This document shows positions 48,401 to 60,400 of a stretch of DNA of 64,000 nucleotides, piece after piece. A program made the position numbers and the translations under genes. Each line of letters begins with the position of its first letter. Position 1 is the first letter of the stretch. The stretch is from Haliclystus octoradiatus (taxonomy: Eukaryota; Cnidaria; Staurozoa; Stauromedusae; Haliclystidae): the NCBI GenBank assembly GCA_916610825.1, contig OU744451.1, positions 12,983,520-13,047,519 of the forward strand. Reading direction: 5' to 3'. The notes below the pieces were generated by a model that was not told the DNA's origin, did not search any database, and saw nothing but the letters and a program-made list of their open reading frames with translations.

Positions 48401-51400
48401 AGGCCTAACCAAAAGCGGTTTATATAACAATAGTAATACTTCTATCCATCTAGATATTGGGCCTTTGTAATGTTCAAAATCAACTAGGTAAAGATAAATG
48501 CAGTGTCAGTCAAGGCTATTCAATCAGAAGATATCTGTCATCTCTATGAATCATGAAAAGGTCAAATCAGCGCTATACTGCAGTTACTTGAATCAGTGAC
48601 CACCCCGCTTAATTCACAGCATCAACCTGATTTAAATAAATTTTCCACGTCAATCTTTATATTGTAGAGGCAATATTTATTTCATAGATGTATAATTTCA
48701 ATTCACAATTTAGCCACATTTTGTGTACTTGACATTATGCAAGATGTTATTGTTATTGTTGAAAGATGACATCCAGCATTCATCATGACGATAATAATCT
48801 TAATTTTTGATTTGGCAATTGTTAGGATTGGCAACGTCAGGGTCAGCTGCTTCGAGAAGACATTGATTGTGGAATTGTCAATTACAGTTGTGGAAAATGT
48901 AAAAAGACTTTCAAAAGAGAGAAAGATATGAAATATCATGTGAAAAACTGTGTTTCATGTGCGTGTGATGTATGTGGCAAACAATTTGGCAATCTGACAT
49001 CTTTAAAAAGGCATATACCTGTTCATACCGAACAGTTCAGATGCAATGTTTGCTCAAAGCAATGCTCAACGAAATTTATGCTGAACAGACACTCAGCAAG
49101 TCACAGTGACGAGAAAATATTTAAATGCAGTATTTGCACATCTGCATTTAAATCGTCTTCAAATCTGCAAAGACATAAACGGCAGCAGCATTGTTGAATG
49201 CTGATTTATCAGATGATTAGTTAGTACTTGCTCATTATAATTTTCATCTTAAGTAGCCTAGTAATAATTTCAGATACTATACAGTCAAACCTGTTATCAC
49301 GGCCACCTCTATACATCGACCGCCTGTCTATATTGAGCACTCTAGCAATGTTTAAAATAGTCTTTTCTATTGAAACCGTAGTTAAATTCTCTGGGTTGTG
49401 AATAGTTAAGTTACATTCATGTAGTAACAAAGTAGAAAAATGGCAAAGAAAAGAAACGTTTTTTTGCTTCAAATGTTTCATAATTCAACTTGATTATCAA
49501 GTAAATATCATCTATGTACAATTAAATACCATTATTATATCATATCTTTATCTATACTTAAGAATGTATACGCACACCTGAACATAAATGCATGGAAGTT
49601 TCTTCCTTTGTCTGCCTGTAAAAATAAAACTTTGGAGAAAATGTTATTATTGTCAAGTCAATAGGAGGCATTACCACAGCAGCACAAGTTGAATAATGTT
49701 GCAATAAAGTTAGGTTGAGCCTAAGATAACTAGCTGTTCATCCTGACACCTGTATCATCAACAGTTTACCTGTTACCAGACTATAGTATGAAGTACACTG
49801 TTAACTACATCTTCATGCACTGTTGTTATTCAGAAGGGCAGTTTTGAGACTGGATTACCCTCGGTGAAAACTGTTCATGAATGTAAAATGCCCCAAATTT
49901 CATAAACAGTTCATGTACTCGGTGGACGTTTTCGAAGGGGTTGAACCTTAAAACAAACATGTTCAGGTGTCTGCAACCAAATAATTTCCTTTGAAAGTGT
50001 CTGCAAATAGTCTTCTTGAGTTACTTTCTTGCGAAAGGATACTATTTTAGTCAGAATGACATAAACAAAATGAACAATATTTTCTAATTCAGAAAAACGG
50101 ATAATAATGCTTTCATATTCTGCAATTTTGAAAGTTACGGTCATTCTATTGTTCTCAAAATGCGCCTGGGACTGGCAGTCCTCATTTTATTGCTCGGCAT
50201 TAGTTCTTAGTCAACATCGTCCCTGTGAAAACAAGTTGATTGACTTTCAGGCAATTTCATATCCACAGCCGGTTGAAGTGTCATGAACTCTTCGTGACTG
50301 TTTATTGACCCACAAGAAAATGTCCATGAACTCATGGATTTTTTTCACAGGGGTAGATCCCATCAGTGCCTACCTCTACTGTTTCATCGAATAGTTGTTA
50401 ATTAAATTCAATAGCATGTGAAAGCAGGGGATACTGTTGAATGAATTATGGAGAGATGTTTGTTACAGTTTTGTAGCAGTTCGGAGACTGAATTGCCTTT
50501 CCTTTCTATAAAAAAATTCATGAACGTAATTGGCCCAAATTTCATAAACAGGTTATGAAAAGTTATATCAAAACCATTAGATGTTCATGAACTGTTTATA
50601 AGATGTCATAAACTCAATGAATTTGTTTGCAGTGGTAGAACCTTTAACCATCTGTTGGGTACCTTACTAGAACAGTAAATGGTTGGCTGATATTGCCGTA
50701 TTGAAATACGATTATTTCATTGTTCTGTGATGTAAAATGTACAGTATAAATTAATGGATTTCATGGACATTAATGACAACTTTATAACAAGTTCAATTCG
50801 TGAACTTTTAAGAAATACTTGATAAAAGTTCATCATAAAAGTTAAACTGCTAATTTTTATGATATTTTTCACCAGCCTATCATTAGCAGTTCATGAACAT
50901 TGGCTATGTAATGTTCATGAACTCCTGTAAAGAGGGAGCTAGCCCATAGTTCAATAAATGTTTTCTAAGAATTGCTTGGGTTCCTATTAAAAAGATGTTT
51001 TATATTTTTAATGTGTTAGATTAATGCAAATCACAGAATCAACAAAAGACTGACTGTTAGAGTTCTAATAACATATACATTTTATTACAGGTTTGACTAC
51101 TTTTCTTTTGTAAATCTTGTGTGCGTTCTCATACTATTCCCAGATTTTTTTGGTGCTTTTTGATTTTTTTCTACATTTTCAATTAATTTATGGGGTCTTT
51201 TTGGTTTTCCCAGAACTGGCTGGAATGGATTATTTTGAATGCTTCCTTTGTTCTGTTTTTGCCTGGAGCCAGAAGGAGACGCCCCAGATTGTTTCCTCTT
51301 TCTTTTTGCTACTGCTGCTGGCTGCACACCTATTTTCCCACGGGAATGTTTTTTAAGAGACGTGCCAACTCTATTGACACTTGGGTTGAGCGCATCTGCG

Positions 51401-54400
51401 CAAAAGGAATGCAGGCCACTCGCAACTCGAGATTTAGGAAGTTTATTTATTTTGCTTACAAATTTCATCACCCCTTTCCGGAAATTTTGGTCATCAACTT
51501 CCATATAATTTTTCAGGATAGCTGACGCTTGCTCAAACGCAGAAATACAATTTTCTTTGGAAATTGAGTCCATTGATTCACTGCTATTGGAAGCCATTTC
51601 TTGTTGCTGGGATGGAGACTCAAAGTAGCTATTATCACTTGGCAAACCATCGTCTTCATTGTACGAGGCTGGCATTCCTTGCGTACATAACATGTCTAAA
51701 TTGCCTAGGTTGAGTTGACCGTGAAGATCTTCGAATCTATCCAAAGGAGCATAATATCCCAATGAAATGTAGGCAAACATTTGCCTTTGCTCTTTTGAAA
51801 ACTTAGGCAGAAAGTTCACAGAGTCAGTAACAACTTGGTTTGACCATAAAACAAATTGGTGTTTGCATGGAGAACCGTCCCTTCCTATTGGGCACTCACA
51901 AAAACCGCAATTCGTGTCAACCATATATTGTTTCCCTTCATCTGTAGCGCTTGGCACAGAAAAAACCCCTTCACCATGGCAAATGACATTTTCGAACGCA
52001 ATAGAGGGATTTCCTTTTTTTTGTTTACCAGCAAAAGATTTAAATCGTCTGCTGTATATTCCATCAAATCGGCCTGATGCAACTGATAGGAGCTTATTGC
52101 TGTAGTGCTCATCGAGTGATGTAGTAAGCTTGTCTAATAAGCCAATGACATTAATTTCTTTCTGCCTGTGTAGCATTTCATCCTTCATTACCAGAAACTG
52201 AGCCTCACAGTAGTTATTTGTGTGGTTTCCCCTCATCGGAAGATCTTTTCTGTGGTAGAGGGCCCAAAAAATTTTATAGCTATAAAGCCCAGCGAAATAA
52301 GCAAGAAAATTGGGATACTTTTTTATATTTTTATCGTTTATCATTGCTTCATAGCTTAATTCAAATTGCTTTTCATCTTTCTGGTAAAGCATCGTCTTGA
52401 ATTGTTTCAAAATAGAGGGTTTTTCTTCATGCTTCACTCCATTTTTTGTCTCTTGAAGCCAACGCCACACCTGCTGCAGCATATGAAAAATGCACAAAAG
52501 TGTTTCTGAGCAGGGCCATATTGAAAGCAATGCATCTCGTAACTCACAGCAGTTGTCTGTCATAAAAACTTTAGGATAGACAGAGCCATGAAATGAATAT
52601 GATGGCAAAGAATCTGCAAACATCTTAAATGCAGTTATCAGAGTTGATGTAGTTTCGTCGCTCGTGATAACTATGCCGAGGGGTAAAGCACCACATACGC
52701 TATGGGTCACGAAAATAAATACACGCAAATTGTACTCTTCCATGTTGGAAGATGAGTCTACAAATACAAGGTCTCTAGCATTCATCACCTGCAAAATAGA
52801 GACAATTAGTGATTAGATAAATGATGATGTGAGGTTGTCCACACTTGTGTGGGTGTAGTGCTCAATGATAAATATTAAGAGCTTTTGATTAATAAAATGA
52901 GTTAAAAAGAGGCCCTCGCTACTTCGAATTTCATGCATCAAGGTGATCATCAGGCAAGTATACACCTTATAATTTACTTACTACTTATTATTTAACTATG
53001 ATTTGATTATTACTTTATTATAATAAAGTCTATAGCTGCCTGATGATCGCCGTATGGCGTGAAACTCGACATTAGTGATTAAAAAATATGTTTTAATTTG
53101 CAGAGCTTCAATAATGGTAGCTTGATATGGTAGAAATAATTAAATGTCAATACATAATAATCTGATTGGTTTGAAGGTAGAGCTACTTTGTTGTAGATGT
53201 TGTGCTAGCAATTTTGTGTAGTGATCTGCTGCCTTTGTAATCAATGTCTCCTTGCCTAAAATTTGTACAACGTTTAGTAGAGCGTAGCAGGTATATTATT
53301 GTTCAGTCATTATTTTGGCTAGATGTTCACCAGTTATATTACTATATATATGACATTATGTCTATCCTTGTGAAAACAGTTCATGAACATTAAATGACCC
53401 AATTTCATGAACAGTTCATGAGGTTCATGGTAGTTTTTGAAGTTCATGAACTCAGTAAAATCTTTCAAACCATAACCAGCTAAACCCTAGATCATGGAAT
53501 AGCATGGAAAGATGAATGTTCAGCATGGTTATGATCTCATTCTAGTTCTATGACCGTCTGGAGTTTGTTGTTGATTTTTATTATGTTTTCACATATCTCT
53601 CAATACCCTTGTGTAAACCAATTCATTAACTGTGTATGAATAGCCCATGAGCATTAAATAATGACTTATTGTTTGTAAACCAGAAGTATTTGTTCATAAA
53701 TTCAAGAAACGTTGACTAAACGGACACATTCTATAATATAACGTTCATGAATTTCATCAGTCACGTTTTGCAGTCTCTCGTTCGGAGCGTCTGTTCAGGG
53801 AAATTGTTCATTGAAAATTAGCAGACATGTTACCAGGAAGAGCTTTTAATTATTGACCAAATGTCACAACTAAGGGGATTATAAAGTACAGTCAATTGTT
53901 GTTTGATGTTCAGGGGATTTCCAGCTCAAATTTCAATGTAGGCTTATAATTAGGCACCATTGTGAAATTTTTGAAACAATGACTAATATTACAACTTACC
54001 TTATTGTGGACTCTTTGCATTAGAGGAGAGATAACGGTTAAAATGAATGGCTGTTGCAGCTCTTCATCAAATCTTTGATGGTTAATTATATAACCACATT
54101 CTTCTTTTTTCAAATTTTCAATTTTCTGCTCCAAAATAGCAAACATATCAGCCAAACAACCTGTACCATATTTTTCAGATTTGAAGTGATTATAAATAGC
54201 ATTAAAATCGGCTCGTCTCGGTACAACAGAACGGTCGGCAAGCCTTTCTTGGATCTCTTGCATCGATGAGCATTCACTTCTAGCTTGAGATAAAAAGTAT
54301 TTATAGGCTGCACCAGGCAACATATGCCTTTCTTCGTAAAGAGATCTAATGTCACATACAACAGATGATTGTATATCCTTGAAGCTCATAGCATGAAAAG

Positions 54401-57400
54401 AAGTAACAGCGTGATTATGATCCTATGATCCCATTCTAATTCTATAACAGACTGGAGTTTGTGGTTGACGGTTTCAGTATCTTTTAGCACTTTGACAGTT
54501 AATGAAAATGGGCAATTGGTGTTTTTCAAACGCTTGCATGGATTTTCTACCAGGATCTTGCTTGTAGAGCGTGTACTTTCATTCCTTGTGTTATGCTGGC
54601 AACGGTAATACTCAACAAGCTTGTAAATACCTGACATGAAAGACACAGATTTCAAATACATAGGGAATTAATATATCCTCATAATCATCACTTATAACAT
54701 CTTGCAGGCCTAAATAGAATAGAAATGGTCTGAAAGCCCATTGTTGTAGCCTATTGTTAGCCTCTTTTAGAATCACATGATCAATTGAGGTTCATCCTTA
54801 TGGCGCACGCAGCAACTATCATCAATACTTTACTTGACTCCAATGGTTGATTTTTATAATTTGTCTGTCTGTTGCGTTATGTTATAACGTATAGTATTGA
54901 ATAAAGCGTTGGGTGTTGTTTAGAGTACTGATTTGTTATGCCTGCTTCTTATATTGTGCATTTCTCTCCAATGTGGGGATTGTCGAGGGAAAAGATAAAA
55001 GGCCATTTCCATCTATTATGGAAGTAAAAGAAAACCCCCTGACTACATTGCATGGCAATAAAATTTATATGCCAACCAAATAAAATACATATGTGTTAAA
55101 AAAATTTAAGAGGAATTGAAGCTTGGGGATTTATCAACATGAGAAAGACATATACAGACCAGAACGTTTGAGTTAGGCTACACGGAAATAAGTAATATCA
55201 CAGCAGTAGACATTACTTGTTTGCTATTGAGTTTTTATGCAAAGCTTCAGGCTACATTTCTTCTTAGTTTTTATATTTATTAATGGCATTTGCATGAAAA
55301 TGCTCAAACTCGAAAGTACAATTTAAATAATGATAGTAATAAATAATTTTTGATCTCATTGTCAATATCTAACATCTACATCTGTAGATGATGATTCTAT
55401 GATTTTCTTACAAATATAAATGACAATTATGTTTGTGATTAAACTGTCACACATTTTGGATACATCAAGCATGTCTGTATTTTGCCCATTATTACAGTAT
55501 CAAATTAATTTAGGAAGCTGATTAGTCATTAATTTGTTACATCCTGGATTCTAGCTCCATTAAGGATCTCTCAACATTTGTTGACATTCTGCTGGAATAT
55601 GAAATTATTAAATTATGTTGTCATTGTACTTTCAATTGTTCTTACTGCGTAGCCAGTTAGATAATATAATACATCCAAGGTCTAAACGTTTTCAGAATAT
55701 CATCCCTTTTCTCTCAAAGTAGGCTGTAACTATGAGTCTTCTGGGTCGTTTATTTGCGACTACTTTTATCAACATGAATTAACTTTACAGTGGATAGGAG
55801 ATTTTGCATGCTAGGCTTTAAGGCTAATTATTGCGTATTTACACAAATGTATATTTCCAGAGCTTATATACTACATAGCAAGCTAATCTTTCTTATTTTT
55901 AGTACAAAACATCAAACATCTAGCAAAAACACAGCTAATGCATGCATGGTCTTCTGCAAACCCTGTCCCCACAGTATGAGTCAATAATTAGCCTACCTGT
56001 GCGAGGAATGAGAATGAGGAGGAAGTTTATACTAATCAAAACAGTAGTAAAATGTCAATGTAATAATTATAATTATTAAATTAAAAACATCCTATACTTA
56101 TCACAAAGTTTTTATGTCTATAATAAACGAACTATCTATCTATCAATAATTACAGTAGGCTTACCTGTATTTTCTCGTCTTCGAGTAATGCGTAGTGTTT
56201 CACCATTTTTTATACCATAATCATCCACAAATAGTTTAACATCTTCCTGAGTTTTCAAGTTAGCGTGGATCACTGCTATAAATTTACTTGTTTTCCCAGA
56301 TACATTAACAACCTCAAAATTACCTTCAAACGGCAATATTTCGTTTACACAACAGCGTAGTTCCAATGTATTGCAATCACCAGAAAATCTTTTTTCAGAA
56401 AAAGTGATAGCTTCCTGGAGTAAAGCATCCATACTTAATACTATTAAAATTTCGAATAAACGTCAATACAAACTAACTTGAAGTTACTCAATAATCATGT
56501 TCAAAATATATTAGCTTAAACTTCAAACCATGTGCTATAAAACTTATATAAACTTCAAAATTATGTGTAATCGCACTCAAATTCACGAAGATATTTATTT
56601 GGTAGCCTGGGAGATAGTAGTTTACTGATGTAAAACGCACAAGAAATGATGCGCCTGACTATCGATGATGCGCTGACTGTCGCGGAAAAAAAAATTCGCG
56701 GAGGTGACATATGTTATGACTTGTATATAGAGTATAGCTATCATTGGATGATTTTCTCCGGTGACTATGGCACGCTTCCCAATTAAATTAAAGTACGGGT
56801 AGAAACTTTCAAAACTATTTGATAATAGCTATACTGTAACTATCTATATTGCAAATAACGAGTGTTTACTAGCGCTAGTTTGACAAAACACATTCATCCG
56901 GCAGAGAGTTCTCCGAGGAATGACACGATTGCGGAATTGATGTTAGTTTTGACAAAACACATTCATCCGGCAGAGAGTTCCACCGAGGAATGACACGATT
57001 GCGGAATTGATGTTAGTTTTGACAAAACACATTCATCCGGCAGAGAGTTCTCCGAGGAATGACACGATTGCGGAATTGATGTTAGTTTTGACAAAACACA
57101 TTCATCCGGCAGAGAGTTCCACCGAGGAATGACACGATTGCGGAATTGATGTTAGTTTTGACAAAACACATTCATCCGGCAGAGAGTTCTCCGAGGAATG
57201 ACACGATTGCGGAATTGATGTTAGTTTTGACAAAACACATTCATCCGGCAGAGAGTTCCACCGAGGAATGACACGATTGCGAAATTGATGTTTACCTTTA
57301 CCTTAACTGCATTAATTAACCTTGGGAATTGTTTTGGATTTTGATTTGAGGGAGACTTTCGACGCAACGCCTGTATCCCAGTAATTACTTTTAAAATCAT

Positions 57401-60400
57401 TGCTAGTGTTTATTGTAAACCCAAAAGAAGTTGCCATGTTGAATGATGACAGTGGCCAACATCCTGCCAATCTCACACTGAAACGAGAAACTTGAGAACA
57501 CTATACAGAAACGTGATCAAATCACATCTCACTATATAGAAGCGTGAATAAATCTTGACTCACTTTGTAGAAAATGTGGAATGTCCGCTTCCTTTGTTTG
57601 TCGTTGCGCTGAAAAGCGTTGCGCCGATTGGTCGTTGCGCCGAAAGTCCGATACGCGGAAAGGTCGTTGCGCTGGCGGTTCTTTGCGCCGAAAATGTCAT
57701 TGGGCGCAACGGACTTTCGGCGCAACAACCTTTCGGCGTATCGGACTTTCGGCGCAGCGCCTGTAGCCCATCGATTCAACACCTCCACTGCCCCTTGCGA
57801 AATGTGGTAATAGAGATTGGTATCACTTATATACATAATACTGTCTGTTTATATATCACAATATTTCTATATTTCTGTGTCTGTCCGTGACTTATGTACG
57901 TCTTACTGGCGATATAATACGGATAATCCGTTGTCGGGAAATTATGCAAACATTTGTGTCGAGATAACCGTGTACAGTAACAAATTTGTTGTATGAAAAG
58001 TATGGGTCTATGACGTTGTTTTAAAATAATATACTTCATCTGATATTTTATTTGATATCATTACATTAAAAAATTCAGAGATTTTGAAAAATTTCATATG
58101 TCGATAATCTAGCGGGCAGCCAAATCGACTTCAAATTGAATTCTCCAGAACAAAAATATTTTGCTTTGAATTTAAAAGCTGCGTGTAAATTGTTTGAACA
58201 ATTGAAACTTGAAACTGAATCAGTTTTATGATAATTAAAACAATACAAAATACTGAATTACATTGAATTACCAGTATAACTAGGCCAGACAAAAATATGT
58301 TTTGAAATCAAAGAAACGTAGACATATTTCATGTAGTGTTGATATCAGCAATACATATAGCGCGGCACAAACGCTATGAAATTAAAGAGACTTGAGGTCT
58401 TAATTTAATTTATTAATGAAACAAAATGCCGTTCATTACTTTTCTCAAAATCGAGATATAAAACAATTAACTTTTAAAAAGGCTATTTTGATATATAATT
58501 TGTGAGAACACTGAGCAAACAATCTGTTTTGAAATGAATAATCTATCGCGGGGCTTAAAAACAAATTAATTTGCCAGAATTTTCAAATTGACGTTGGCGT
58601 TCGACTAATTCGAAAAATATTCAAAGTTCGAAGAGATTATCTGTCTACAGTCTAAAATTATAGAGTTTAGAATTAATCAAGGCATTGCACAAAAGTATTT
58701 CTATAATTTATTATTTAATATAAAAAAACGAATCATTTGGTTTTGAGCAGCAAGGCTTTTATTTTCAGATTTTGCTTCCATAATTAACGAAGGAATTATA
58801 GGCATCGATTAAAATTAAATTTCATTTTGTTGACTTGCTATACGAATAAGACACAGTATGTTACTACAGTTTCGAGAATAAAAATAGCGATGTCTTGTTA
58901 TTATCTTTGATCAACATTTAATAAAGTTAATTTCAGGTATATCAAATTTAACAAAGTTAAATTGAATTGAGCGTATGATTTGTGATAAATAATAATAATT
59001 ATAATATTTTCAGCGTTCAAAAATTTTGCTTTGAATTTAAAAGCACAAAAACATAATTCAAAAACATTTTTAAATAGTTAATACAGTTTGGATGAGTGTA
59101 ACAAACCTTGTGTTACAAAAATAAAAAGTGAAAAGGTTGCATGAAATAATCGATCATAGCAAACAATATATATTAAAATACTACTTACCATTTTCCAAAT
59201 GAGATCCAAATAAAAACTATACGAGCGGCATAATCTCCGAACAACATTTAAATACATAATAGCGGGTTCTCTGAGTTAATACACCAATCAATAATAAGTT
59301 AACAACCATATTTTATCGAAAGAGAATGTACGCCCGATAAGAATAAAATAAAGATTGTCTTTTATTCGAAGTAATTCTGACAAAAATGATCATTTCATAT
59401 CGTGATCAAATGCATGGTAAAGTAGATTCATTTTCTACATAGTAAATTATCCTTTTCGTCAGACATCATAACATGAGCATTTAAATATTACCATCGGCTG
59501 TGGTATTTTATATCTTTGAAGCTGCACTAAACATTTCAACTCTATAAACCATCGCGTCCGTTTCAATAAATTCTGAATAAATATGCATATCACGAATCTG
59601 GCAAAATGAGTTGTTTTCGTTTTTCTATCAAAATAATTAATTTATTCATAATCATCTTTTCTTTCATTCGACATCTGTAATGTATTATAAATAGCGCGTA
59701 GAAATATTGAAAACAAGATGTAACATAATATCAATATCGAATTAGTATAGCGATTTATTATAGAATTTTATTTCCTTTTAAAAGAATGTTGATGCTATTA
59801 TTCTGGAAAATTTGATAACAAAAACCATTATCAGACCAATTTTTCAGATCTTTTTTTTACTTATAAAATTTTATTTTCAACGAACTCTTAGTATTTTGAT
59901 AGACTGCCATGAAAATCACAGGCATATTTGCTGAGATTGCAAAGATCAAAAATATATAGACTCATATAGTATCATATCATAATATTTTCAGATTATATAT
60001 ATAGTTTGAAATCAATACACGCGCTTTCGCCTTGTTCAATAATACGTTGTCGAAGCAGTAGGTTTGTTGATAAGGTCAGTTAAAGCGCTGATATGAGTAA
60101 GTAACGGAGTGGCTAATTGGTTAATGCTCTTGTATAATAATTTCAGGGTCGTCAGTTCAAATCCGCCATTCGGCAACCTTTTATCAACGATTTTTCTTAT
60201 TATTATTTAATATGAAGCAGTAAATCATTTTTAATTAACAAAAGATATCGTTTGATCATGTTAATAACAGAAATCAGTGGACCATGTGTCTTGTTGAAGC
60301 TAAATTAATTTAATATTGAATGTATCGCATGCAATGCCACGAGTTTCACTGGCCACACTTTGACGGCGTTATTTTGTGAACACCACATTAGTGTTGTATA

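Larger units (their letters stand above)
47202..56699. mobile_element. Two-gene Mutator-like (MULE) transposon with MuDR-like layout
   Basis: 9,498 bp. The left TIR starts GCGAATTTTTTTTTCCGCG; the right end is its reverse complement. Both continue as a matching inverted repeat of about 190 bp (47202-47388 and 56510-56699) with few differences. The flanks carry the perfect 9-bp duplication GGAGGTGAC (47193-47201 and 56700-56708), the length typical of Mutator. Each TIR feeds one intron-containing gene, and the two genes converge. The flanking DNA itself resembles the mariner-like MITE ends seen at 1004 and near 22330. The whole element lies in an SMC6 intron. Confidence 0.93.

Noticed and set aside
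51117..52400. Several plus-strand open frames of 60-111 codons
   Set aside because: Shadows of the transposase exon on the opposite strand.
56882..57292. Regularly spaced repeats considered as a CRISPR array
   Set aside because: Units are contiguous with no variable spacers, and the DNA is eukaryotic.
57522..57890. Open frames on both strands
   Set aside because: Same array as above, repeat-derived.
60103..60176. Functional tRNA gene
   Set aside because: Box A and B are present but acceptor and T stems fail to pair; kept only as a low-confidence pseudogene.
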